Below the pieces are notes generated by a model. That model was given only the letters and a program-made list of their open reading frames with translations, had not been told where the DNA came from and ran no database searches. 64,000 nucleotides of DNA from Clostridium yunnanense (GTDB lineage Bacteria; Bacillota; Clostridia; Clostridiales; Clostridiaceae), in contig NZ_JAENHN010000023.1 in assembly GCF_016595795.1 (NCBI RefSeq), positions 124,001 to 188,000 on the forward strand, read 5' to 3'. The position numbers were made by a program, and so were the translations under genes. This document shows positions 43,012 to 50,918 of this stretch, in pieces. The first letter of the stretch is position 1; every line of letters begins with the position of its first letter.

Positions 43012-43072
43012 TACACCTATAAAGTAAGTTAAGTGCACTTATAAAAATGTTATAAAGAGAGGTTGATAAAAG

Positions 43073-44731
43073 ATGAGGTTTAATTTTGATAGGCATTTAG
43101 AGGTTGATAAAGTACAGGCTTATTTAGTTGGAGGTGGGATTGCATCACTTTCTGCTGCTGTATATCTAATTAGAGATGGGCATGTTCCAGCAAAGAATAT
43201 TCATATACTTGAACAAAGCAGTATAACAGGTGGTAGCATGGATGGTAATGGCAATCCTGAAACAGGTTATATAATTCGTGGTGGAAGAATGTTTGATGAA
43301 GAGGCATATGAATGTATATTTGGAATAATGGAATGTATTCCTTCATTAACTGATCCTAACGTTTCAATAATGGATGAGTTCAGAGCTTTTAATAAAAAAA
43401 TCCATACATCAGCAAAGGCTAGATTAATAGATAATGATGCTAAAATATTAGAATCATCAAAGCTTGGATTTAATCGTGAGGATAGATTAGCATTAATAGA
43501 TATTTTAATGCAATCAGAAGAATCTTTGGGCACTAAGGATATTACATCATGTTTTCCAGAATCATTTTTCAAAACTAATTTTTGGTTTCAATGGACTACA
43601 ACCTTTGCATTTGAACCTTGGCACAGTGCAGTAGAATTCAAGAGATATCTTCATAGATTTTTCCATGAGCTGCCAAGAATTAGTGATTTATCTGGAGTGC
43701 GACGTACGCCATACAATCAATATGATTCAATAATACTACCTATGACTCAGTGGCTTAAAGCTCAAGGTGTTGATTTTCAATATGAGTGCTTAGTTACTAA
43801 CTTAGATTTTAAAACACAAGAAGATAAAAAGACTGTTGTAGGTATTGATTATAAAAAAGGTAATAAAGAAGATAAAATAATAGTAGAAGATAAGGATTTT
43901 GTTTTTGTAACAATTGGTTCTTTAACAGCAGGAGCTAGTCTTGGTTCTATGACAAGTGCTCCAATGTTAAATGACAAGACAGTCGGTGGTGACTGGGAGC
44001 TTTGGGAAAAGATTGCTAAGGAATCGCCAGAGTTCGGAAGACCACAGGTCTTCAACCAAAGAGTAGAGGAATCAATGTGGGAATCTTTCACAGTTACCCT
44101 TAAAGATCCTACAATGGTAGATAAAATAGTAGAGTATACAGGAAATCAACCAGGAACAGGCGCTCTTATGACCTTTAAAGACTCAGGTTGGTTTATGTCA
44201 ATAGTGCTACACAATCAGCCTCATTTTCTAAATCAGCCTGATAATGTTCAAGCTTTTTGGGGGTATGCTTTATTCCCATACAACGAAGGTGATTTTGTAA
44301 AGAAGAGAATGATAGATTGCACCGGTGAAGAAATATTAACTGAGCTTTTATATCATCTTAATTTTAAAAATGATATGGAAAAGATTATGAGTACATCAAT
44401 TTGCATTCCTTGTATAATGCCATTTATAACTAGTCAATTTTTAACAAGATCAAAAGGGGATAGACCACAAGTAGTGCCAACCTGTTCAACTAACTTAGCT
44501 TTTCTTGGACAATTTGCTGAAATACCAGATGATGTTGTATTTACAGTAGATTACTCAGCAAGATCTGCACAGATGGCTGTTTATAATTTTCTAGACTTAG
44601 ATAAGGAAGTTACTCCTATATATAAAGGGCAATATGATGCTAGAGTACTTCTTAATTCAGCAATGGTTATGATGAGAGATGATAATTTGCGTGAAGAGAT
44701 TATGGCACTTAAATCAATGTTTATGAAATAG
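43073..44731 (+). CDS. ohyA: oleate hydratase (myosin-cross-reactive antigen family)
   Basis: This 552-residue FAD enzyme adds water across the cis-9 double bond of oleate to give 10-hydroxystearate, a detoxification of host or plant fatty acids. The nucleotide-binding fold starts VQAYLVGGGIASLSAAVYL. Family marks are ILEQSSITGGSMDG, IIRGGRMFDEEAYEC, FKTNFWFQWTTTFAFEPWHSA (in part), RTPYNQYDSIILPM and the C-terminal QFAEIPDDVVFTVDYSAR. Length is close to the family norm. AGAGAGG precedes the ATG. Two palindromic repeats of one family flank the gene. A TetR regulator lies convergently downstream and may respond to fatty acids. Confidence 0.93.
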   Translation: MRFNFDRHLEVDKVQAYLVGGGIASLSAAVYLIRDGHVPAKNIHILEQSSITGGSMDGNGNPETGYIIRGGRMFDEEAYECIFGIMECIPSLTDPNVSIMDEFRAFNKKIHTSAKARLIDNDAKILESSKLGFNREDRLALIDILMQSEESLGTKDITSCFPESFFKTNFWFQWTTTFAFEPWHSAVEFKRYLHRFFHELPRISDLSGVRRTPYNQYDSIILPMTQWLKAQGVDFQYECLVTNLDFKTQEDKKTVVGIDYKKGNKEDKIIVEDKDFVFVTIGSLTAGASLGSMTSAPMLNDKTVGGDWELWEKIAKESPEFGRPQVFNQRVEESMWESFTVTLKDPTMVDKIVEYTGNQPGTGALMTFKDSGWFMSIVLHNQPHFLNQPDNVQAFWGYALFPYNEGDFVKKRMIDCTGEEILTELLYHLNFKNDMEKIMSTSICIPCIMPFITSQFLTRSKGDRPQVVPTCSTNLAFLGQFAEIPDDVVFTVDYSARSAQMAVYNFLDLDKEVTPIYKGQYDARVLLNSAMVMMRDDNLREEIMALKSMFMK

Positions 44732-44739
44732 TTTAATTT

Positions 44740-44881
44740 AAAGGTTTCCAAGCTGAAGATGTATCATTTCGAACCAAAATTATTTTTAAAATTCCCGCTG
44801 CTTCTGGTGAGAAAATTTTAAAATATGAATTTAAATACGAAGTGGTACATCTAAATCTGTAAAAAAAGCTTGGAAACCTTT
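44740..44881 (+). terminator. oleate hydratase terminator split by an inserted palindrome
   Basis: AAAGGTTTCCAAGCT (44740-44754) and AGCTTGGAAACCTTT (44867-44881) are exact reverse complements, a normal terminator stem. The loop is replaced by the 96-base element C copy 3 (44757-44852). The inserted element folds on itself, so the stem could still form as a base of a longer hairpin, but it has no strong T run. Confidence 0.65.
44757..44852. repeat. dumbbell palindromic element C, copy 3
   Basis: The ends are AGATGTATCATTTCG and CGAAGTGGTACATCT. The inner part TATTTTTAAAAT, CTTCTGGTGAGA and AATTTTAAAATAT matches copy 1 at 29362-29458 over the whole length with few gaps. It sits in the loop of the terminator at 44740-44881. 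Confidence 0.75.
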
Positions 44882-44952
44882 ATTACTTAATTTAAGAGTT
44901 TGCTTTACTTATAAGCCAACAGATAGTAAATTTATTTATTAGCTTAGAGACT

Positions 44953-45507
44953 TTAATATCTAGATAATGCCCCAAGCATACTACCTTCGACGATATTTTT
45001 AACTTGATCTACTAAGGTTTGGCAAGATTCCTTCATTCCTGCTTTAATCCATTGAACTATTATGCCAACAAATGCATGAGTATAAAAATCACAGATAAAT
45101 TTTTTGTTGGCATCAGAGACTTTCATTCCTAAGGAGATATCATTAACAACTCCCATGATTAATTCATAACTAAACTCGAAGAAATAACTATCGAAAGCAT
45201 TTTGTCCAGGAGTATTAAGTGCGTTAATATAAAAGGATTTATTTTGTGATAGATAACATAAAGTTCTATACATACCATCAGTCCAGTTATCATAATGTCT
45301 GCAGTTTGATATACTTTCTGTGACTTCAGTATAATAGATCCAATTTACAAGATCGAATTTATCTCTAAAATGATAATAGAAGGTTTGTCTATTTACGCCG
45401 CAGTTGTCTGCAATTTCTTGTATAGATATTTTAGATAGCGGAATAGTTTTCATTAATTCCTTAATAGAAACAGCAAGAGCTTTTTTGGTTATCAATGATT
45501 CTGACAT
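44953..45507 (-). CDS. TetR/AcrR family regulator
   Basis: This 184-residue repressor has an N-terminal helix-turn-helix (about 8-55): KALAVSIKELMKTIPLSKIS, then IQEIADNCGVNRQTFYYHF. The C-terminal ligand domain resembles the group near the dihydroxyacetone-kinase regulator DhaS (DNWTDGMYRTLCYLSQNKSFY). AGGAGA precedes the ATG. A perfect 16-bp palindrome lies 19 bases upstream and may be its autoregulatory operator. It is convergent with the oleate hydratase gene, so a fatty-acid-responsive role is possible but not shown. Confidence 0.88.
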   Translation of the reverse strand: MSESLITKKALAVSIKELMKTIPLSKISIQEIADNCGVNRQTFYYHFRDKFDLVNWIYYTEVTESISNCRHYDNWTDGMYRTLCYLSQNKSFYINALNTPGQNAFDSYFFEFSYELIMGVVNDISLGMKVSDANKKFICDFYTHAFVGIIVQWIKAGMKESCQTLVDQVKNIVEGSMLGALSRY

Positions 45508-45525
45508 ATCAATCTCCTATAACTG

Positions 45526-45541
45526 TTGTTATAAATAACAA
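45526..45541. promoter_or_regulatory. predicted TetR operator
   Basis: TTGTTATAAATAACAA is a perfect palindrome (7-bp arms, 2-base centre) 19 bases before the TetR start codon, placed where an autorepressor would bind. The rest of the 45508-45829 gap is AT-rich without other recognisable signals. Confidence 0.55.
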
Positions 45542-45829
45542 GGTAGTTTACTAATATTAACTGATTATAAATAATATTATAATAAATTGCTATTTATCCT
45601 TCAATTATATACTTTAATGTAATTATATTGAAGGTAAGAATTATTAAGGATGAAAGTGAAGTTTTTTTTATTTAATAACATCACTGGAGTATGTTGAAAT
45701 TTTTATCTTGTAGGTATAACTTAATTGTTAAATTGGTAATCCTATGCAGTATAGCATTATATATGTAAGATAAATTAAATAGTATAACTAATATATTTGG
45801 CGTTTAGATATGACAAGGAGCAAAAGATA

Positions 45830-47536
45830 ATGAAATATGAGGTAATTAGAAAAAATATTCCTTACAAGTTAGATTCAGATTTGTGTGCAAAAGAAACTGT
45901 TGTTATCAATTTTTTAGATGATGATGATGAAGTTTCTGAAACAAAGGAATTTGGGTATCTAAGTAAAGATGAACTTTTAACTATAATGAATCAATTCCCA
46001 GATTTCAAGCTCAGAAACTTATATTTTATGGACTTTTCAATTAACGAGTATAGGGAGCTTTTTAGTTGGCATGAAAGTATTCTTAAAAGTTTTTATGCAG
46101 AAAAATGCTTTTTTGATGGCGATTCAGACTTTAAAAATATTAACTTTGGAAAAGATGGTTTTAGTCTAGCCTATTCGTTTTTTGGAAACGGTAAAATAGA
46201 ATTTGAAAAATCAACTTTCCTATCAGAGGCAGTTTATTTTAATGGAATAAGGTTTGGCAATGGAGAAAAGGATTTTTCTTTTTTACGGTTTTATGGTAAA
46301 GATATAAACTTTTATGGAACTCAATTTGGGGACGGGAAGATTAGTTTTAGAGGTAATATACTTGAAAGTGGACATCTAAATTTTAGCGGAGCAACTTTTG
46401 GTAGAGGAAATATTGATTTTGGATTTTCTATTTTTGGTATTAATGGAGTAGATTTTAGTGGCGCTAATTTTGGTGAAGGAGACGTGTCTTTCATAAATGT
46501 GAATTTCAATAATGGAGATATTATATTTTTTGGTTCTTCTTTAGAACTTGGAAAGCTTTCCTTTAGTGGAGCTGCATTTGGTAATAGTAATATTGATTTT
46601 AGCTTCTCTACATATAATAATTGTAATATTCACTTTAGATATGTGGTGCTTGGTAGCGGAAAATTTAATATGAGTAATATTAATTTAGAAAAAGGAATGA
46701 TTCTATTCAAAGCAGTAGAATTTAAAGGTAAGCCTATAAGTTTTGCTGAGAGTAATATCTATCAGCTTATATGCAGAGATTCCTTATTTACTGAACATGT
46801 AAATATGACCTTGAAAACTTGTAGTTTACTAACCTTAGAAAATTGTATTATAGAGAAAACCTTTGATTTAGCTTCTAGCACTAAAAGATCAATAAATATT
46901 CAATGCTTAAATATATTAAATACAAAAAACTTAGGACAGATATATATAGATTGGAGAATGAATGCTGTTAAAAATATGATTTATTCTCAAGGAATTACTA
47001 CTAACTATCAAGAAAAGGCCAATCAGTTTAGATTACTTAAAGAAAACTTTAGAAACATAGGAAGATATAATGACGAAGATTTAGCTTATCTTGAGTTTAA
47101 AAGATGTGAAAGTGTTTATAAGTTAAAGGGTGAGAATCTTCCTGATGAGTATAATAGAGGGATTAAGAAACTAAAAAGATATACACTTTACCCTTTTAAG
47201 TGGTTTTTACTTGATTTTGTAGGGCACTATGCCACAAATCCATTTAGAATTATGTGGACTATGCTTATTACAATTGTTACATTTGCAGGAATATACATGA
47301 TGCCTTTCGTAAGCTTACATGGCAATAAATTTAGTGAATATTCAAGTGATAGCCCGTTGTTGCAAAGGTTGCTACAATCTTTATATCATAGCATTGCAAC
47401 AATACTAACTATAGGATATGGTGATGTAAACCCAGGCAATGTTTATGCAATGTTACTTTCTGGGTTTGAAGGCTTTATAGGAGTTTTTCTTATGTCTTAC
47501 TTCACTGTAGCTTTTGTAAGAAAGATACTTAGATAA
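45830..47536 (+). CDS. repeat-domain (beta-helix-like) potassium channel fusion
   Basis: The 568-residue protein starts at the ATG at 45830 (AAGGAG 9 bases upstream). Residues about 85-330 are irregular pentapeptide-like repeats rich in F, G and N, such as INFYGTQFGDGKISF, LNFSGATFGRGNIDF, VDFSGANFGEGDVSF and LSFSGAAFGNSNIDF, expected to form a right-handed quadrilateral beta-helix. A linker with LLKENFRNIGRYNDEDLAYLE follows. Near the C terminus a hydrophobic helix (about 480-500), pore helix, the potassium filter TIGYGD (527-532) and a second helix make a two-helix K+ channel. So a large soluble domain, probably cytoplasmic, may gate a K+ channel. The ligand is unknown. It is monocistronic. 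Confidence 0.82.
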   Translation: MKYEVIRKNIPYKLDSDLCAKETVVINFLDDDDEVSETKEFGYLSKDELLTIMNQFPDFKLRNLYFMDFSINEYRELFSWHESILKSFYAEKCFFDGDSDFKNINFGKDGFSLAYSFFGNGKIEFEKSTFLSEAVYFNGIRFGNGEKDFSFLRFYGKDINFYGTQFGDGKISFRGNILESGHLNFSGATFGRGNIDFGFSIFGINGVDFSGANFGEGDVSFINVNFNNGDIIFFGSSLELGKLSFSGAAFGNSNIDFSFSTYNNCNIHFRYVVLGSGKFNMSNINLEKGMILFKAVEFKGKPISFAESNIYQLICRDSLFTEHVNMTLKTCSLLTLENCIIEKTFDLASSTKRSINIQCLNILNTKNLGQIYIDWRMNAVKNMIYSQGITTNYQEKANQFRLLKENFRNIGRYNDEDLAYLEFKRCESVYKLKGENLPDEYNRGIKKLKRYTLYPFKWFLLDFVGHYATNPFRIMWTMLITIVTFAGIYMMPFVSLHGNKFSEYSSDSPLLQRLLQSLYHSIATILTIGYGDVNPGNVYAMLLSGFEGFIGVFLMSYFTVAFVRKILR

Positions 47537-47699
47537 ATATTTCACCATCAATGTTTAATAACAGAGTAGGTCTTATAAACTGAATTATCGTTGTTTTTTT
47601 CTCCGATATTTTATAATATATTTATTAGAATCTTTTAAGTACTTTGATTAAGAAAGTTAATAATTTAAATATAATCAAAATTAAATAGGAGAAATACAA

Positions 47700-48635
47700 A
47701 TGGATAAAAGTTTTTATACAAACAGAAAAAACATCATATTACTGGCAACTTTATGCTGTGTACTATGGGGAAGTGCATATCCATCCATAAAGATTGGATA
47801 TATACTATTTCATGTAGGTGCAAATGATATAGGTTCAAAGTTAACTTTTGCAGGATATAGATTCACAATGGCAGGAGTTTTCGTTCTTTTATTAAGTGTA
47901 CTTACTAAGAAAAAAATATTTAACTTTAATAGAAAACAATTTGGACAAGTCATCTCTCTTGGTTTTTTACAAACAGCTCTTCAATATATTTTTTTCTATA
48001 TTGGAATGTCCTATACTACAGGAGTTAGAGGATCTATTATAAATGGGACAGGTACTTTTATAAGTATTTTATTAGCTCATTTTATTTATAAAAATGATAG
48101 ATTAAATTTCAATAAGGTAGTTGGCTGTATTGTTGGGTTTTCCGGAGTTATAATTGTAAATCTTAATGGTCAATCAAGTGGCGGAACTTCTTTTTCCTTT
48201 AAAGGAGAAGGCTTTATACTTATTTCTACAGTTATTTTTGCTATATCTGCAATTTATGGAAAGAGAATAACACAAAAATCAGACCCATCCATAGTTACAG
48301 GTTATCAGCTGTTCATAGGTGGAATTATATTAACAGCATTAGGATTTATTTTAGGAGGAAGACTCCAAGGTTTTACGCTTCAATCTACTTTGCTTCTAAT
48401 ATATATGGCATTACTTTCTTCAGTGGCTTTCGTATTATGGACGCAACTACTAACATATAATAAAGTTGGTTTAATATCTGTATTTAATTTTTTGATACCT
48501 GTGTTTGGAACACTTCTATCAGCGTTGTTCTTAGGAGAAAATATTTTTGATTTAAGAATTTTAATTGCGCTTATACTAGTATGTTATGGAATATTCCTAG
48601 TGTATAAGGTAAAAAGAGAAGATAGATTAGATTAG
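47700..48635 (+). CDS. EamA/DMT family transporter
   Basis: This 311-residue membrane protein has ten predicted helices in two EamA repeats (about 12-155 and 165-305). The first repeat contains CCVLWGSAYPSIKIG and YTTGVRGSIINGT; the second has ISAIYGKRITQKSDP and ends with VFGTLLSALFLGE before the final helices. Family members export amino acids or other small metabolites. The substrate is not readable. TAGGAG precedes the ATG. It is a single gene. Confidence 0.9.
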   Translation: MDKSFYTNRKNIILLATLCCVLWGSAYPSIKIGYILFHVGANDIGSKLTFAGYRFTMAGVFVLLLSVLTKKKIFNFNRKQFGQVISLGFLQTALQYIFFYIGMSYTTGVRGSIINGTGTFISILLAHFIYKNDRLNFNKVVGCIVGFSGVIIVNLNGQSSGGTSFSFKGEGFILISTVIFAISAIYGKRITQKSDPSIVTGYQLFIGGIILTALGFILGGRLQGFTLQSTLLLIYMALLSSVAFVLWTQLLTYNKVGLISVFNFLIPVFGTLLSALFLGENIFDLRILIALILVCYGIFLVYKVKREDRLD

Positions 48636-48692
48636 ATGTTATTAGTTATTATATTATTTTACGCATTTTATCAAATAACATTTCAGTATAAG

Positions 48693-48747
48693 AATATCTT
48701 ATGGAAGCTACTATTTTGATAGCTAGATTCCATAAGATATTTTTTAC
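48693..48747 (+). terminator. terminator after the EamA gene
   Basis: AATATCTTATGGAA with CTA (48693-48710) pairs with TAG and TTCCATAAGATATT (to about 48742), followed by TTTT. Confidence 0.75.
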
Positions 48748-48832
48748 TGTCTAGGAATAACATATGAAGGTAAGATCTTCACAAAGTATAATGAAAAACA
48801 ACTTGTATTTCTTTGAAGCAAAGCATAAAAGT

Positions 48833-49213
48833 CTACTTGTAAAGATTTTCGCAAATATAAAGCCATTCACAATTTACGCAAACTTCCTTAAGTTTATTAG
48901 GTTCCAATATTGATGTTTGTATCTTTTTCTTAAAGTCCTGCCAATACAGGGTGTCTCCAAAGTTTAAACCACATAGTTCAAGGCAAGCTCTGTCGTAGTA
49001 ATCAGGTTTTTGGCCAGATAAACAGCTATCATCTTTATTATTAGGGCAAGAACCACAAATATCATCTTCGCAAGATACTAAGGTTATTTTAGAATTACTG
49101 TTGTCTTCCAGTATATTTATTATATTTTTCATATTAAAGATAAAGGTATCACTATACCCTTTTCCTATAAAATGATGTATACATAGTCCATGATGTGGTC
49201 TTAAGTAAATCAT
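48833..49213 (-). CDS. DUF1284 domain protein
   Basis: This 126-residue protein begins IYLRPHHGLCIHHFIGKGYS, the DUF1284 signature with two adjacent histidines and a cysteine. It contains ten further cysteines in clusters, including CEDDICGSCPNNKDDSC and CVNCEWLYIC at the end. The pattern suggests an iron-sulfur or metal centre. The function is unknown. GGAGGAAAC precedes the ATG. It is a single gene on the minus strand. Confidence 0.82.
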   Translation of the reverse strand: MIYLRPHHGLCIHHFIGKGYSDTFIFNMKNIINILEDNSNSKITLVSCEDDICGSCPNNKDDSCLSGQKPDYYDRACLELCGLNFGDTLYWQDFKKKIQTSILEPNKLKEVCVNCEWLYICENLYK

Positions 49214-49438
49214 CTTTTATGTTTCCTCCAGTGTTTTTAGTAAGAACTGCTTAATAAATCCATTATAATATAAGTTTATTATATAGTAATTGTTTTAGGA
49301 TAAAATCTAAGTGTAGAAAAAAGTTTGTGCGGACATGTTGCGGTGTAAATGCATAAATTAATATCTAAAATTGGAAGTATATATAGGAGATATAAGTTTA
49401 AGTTAATTTAATCAAATGGACAAAGGAGCATCAGAATT

Positions 49439-50653
49439 ATGAATGTACAGTATGTTCAAGGGGATTGTATCTTTACTAGAGTAAATAAGGTAACTAAGCA
49501 GTATGAGTACTTGATTGATGATATAGATACAGATGTAATAATAGTTGGAGGTGGAGTTACTGGAGCAATTTTAGGATATTACCTTACAAAGAATAATATA
49601 AAATCTGTTATCTTAGAAAAATCAAGAATAGGTCATGGTAGTACTAGTATAACTACTTCTCTTCTTCAGTACGAACTTGATAGTACAATAATGGAACTGA
49701 AACAATATACAACCATAGAAAATATAATAAAATCATATAGATTAGGAATAAAGGCGCTTAATGAGATTCAATATTTTACAGAACAGTATGGTAATGATTG
49801 TGACTTTAAAAGAGTAGATAGCCTTTTATATACTTCTAAAGAAATTGATAAAAATAAAGTTGAAGAGGAATATAAAATTAGAAAAGCTAATGGGTTTAAA
49901 GTAGAATTTATCGATGAATCCAGTAATCCATTTTCATTTGATGTAAAGGCAGGATTATTAAGTAAAGATGGTGGAGCTCAATTTGATCCGTTTAGATTTA
50001 CTCATGAATTGCTTAGAGTAAGCTGTGATAAAGGTTTAAAAGTATATGAGAATACAGAGGTTGTAAGTGCTACCTATAATGAAAGTGATGTTGTAGCTGA
50101 AACTGTATATGGGCATAAAGTTAGAGGAAAGATTCTTATAGTAGCAACTGGTTATAACACAAGTTTATTTACTAAGAGAGAGTTTGGTACTAAAACTACT
50201 GCGTTTAATCTTGCAACTAAACCTATTAACAACATAGAGGAAATATATAAAAATATAGTTTTTAGAGATACTGAAGTACCATATAACTATTTTAGAACTA
50301 CTAATGATAATAGGCTTATTATAGGTGGAGAGGATATAAACTTTTTGCCTGATATATTTAATGAACAGCTATGTACTAAAAGCTATGATAAGTTAGAACA
50401 GAGAGTAAAGAATTTATTTAAGCAACATAAAAGAGAAATAGAATATAGATATTGTGGAGCATTTGCATCTACACAAGATAACTTGGGCTTTATTGGAAAG
50501 GATCCTGATCACTCTAGATTATGGTATTGCTTAGGATACGGAGCAAATGGTATTTTATTTGCGATATTAGGTGGAATGATGCTGAGTGAATTATACTTAG
50601 GTAAAGTAAATGAAGATTTAAAATTATTCAAGGTTGATAGATTTGATTCATAA
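49439..50653 (+). CDS. FAD-dependent oxidoreductase (DAO family)
   Basis: This 404-residue flavoprotein has the dinucleotide fold TDVIIVGGGVTGAILGYYL at residues 33-51 after a short N-terminal extension, then GHGSTSITTSLLQYE. The C-terminal GYGANGILFAILGG binds the FAD ring. It belongs to the glycine/D-amino acid oxidase (DadA/GlpD-like) group; the substrate is unknown. AAAGGAG precedes the ATG. No partner gene is adjacent. In an anaerobe it is more likely a dehydrogenase than an oxidase, which is inference. Confidence 0.85.
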   Translation: MNVQYVQGDCIFTRVNKVTKQYEYLIDDIDTDVIIVGGGVTGAILGYYLTKNNIKSVILEKSRIGHGSTSITTSLLQYELDSTIMELKQYTTIENIIKSYRLGIKALNEIQYFTEQYGNDCDFKRVDSLLYTSKEIDKNKVEEEYKIRKANGFKVEFIDESSNPFSFDVKAGLLSKDGGAQFDPFRFTHELLRVSCDKGLKVYENTEVVSATYNESDVVAETVYGHKVRGKILIVATGYNTSLFTKREFGTKTTAFNLATKPINNIEEIYKNIVFRDTEVPYNYFRTTNDNRLIIGGEDINFLPDIFNEQLCTKSYDKLEQRVKNLFKQHKREIEYRYCGAFASTQDNLGFIGKDPDHSRLWYCLGYGANGILFAILGGMMLSELYLGKVNEDLKLFKVDRFDS

Positions 50654-50688
50654 AAAGTTTACAAAAGAATAGCAATGTATACACTTTG

Positions 50689-50730
50689 AGACTGTTTAAA
50701 TAATATTAATTTATTAAACGGTCTTTTATA
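50689..50730 (+). terminator. terminator after the FAD oxidoreductase gene
   Basis: AGAC.GTTTAAATAA (from 50689) pairs with TTATTAAAC.GTCT (to 50723), then TTTATA. Confidence 0.7.
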
Positions 50731-50918
50731 GTTGAAGGAAATTTTGTGCAATTATTTTAGAAAAGTTATTATTAAATAATTTATTTGGTGTTAACTTAAG
50801 TCATTATTTACTATAAAAAAAGACTTCATTCGATAAATGATATATAATGTTGATATAATCCTAATTTATTAACAGATAAAATTGAGGTTCTTATAAGTTT
50901 TATTAGGAGTTGATACAT

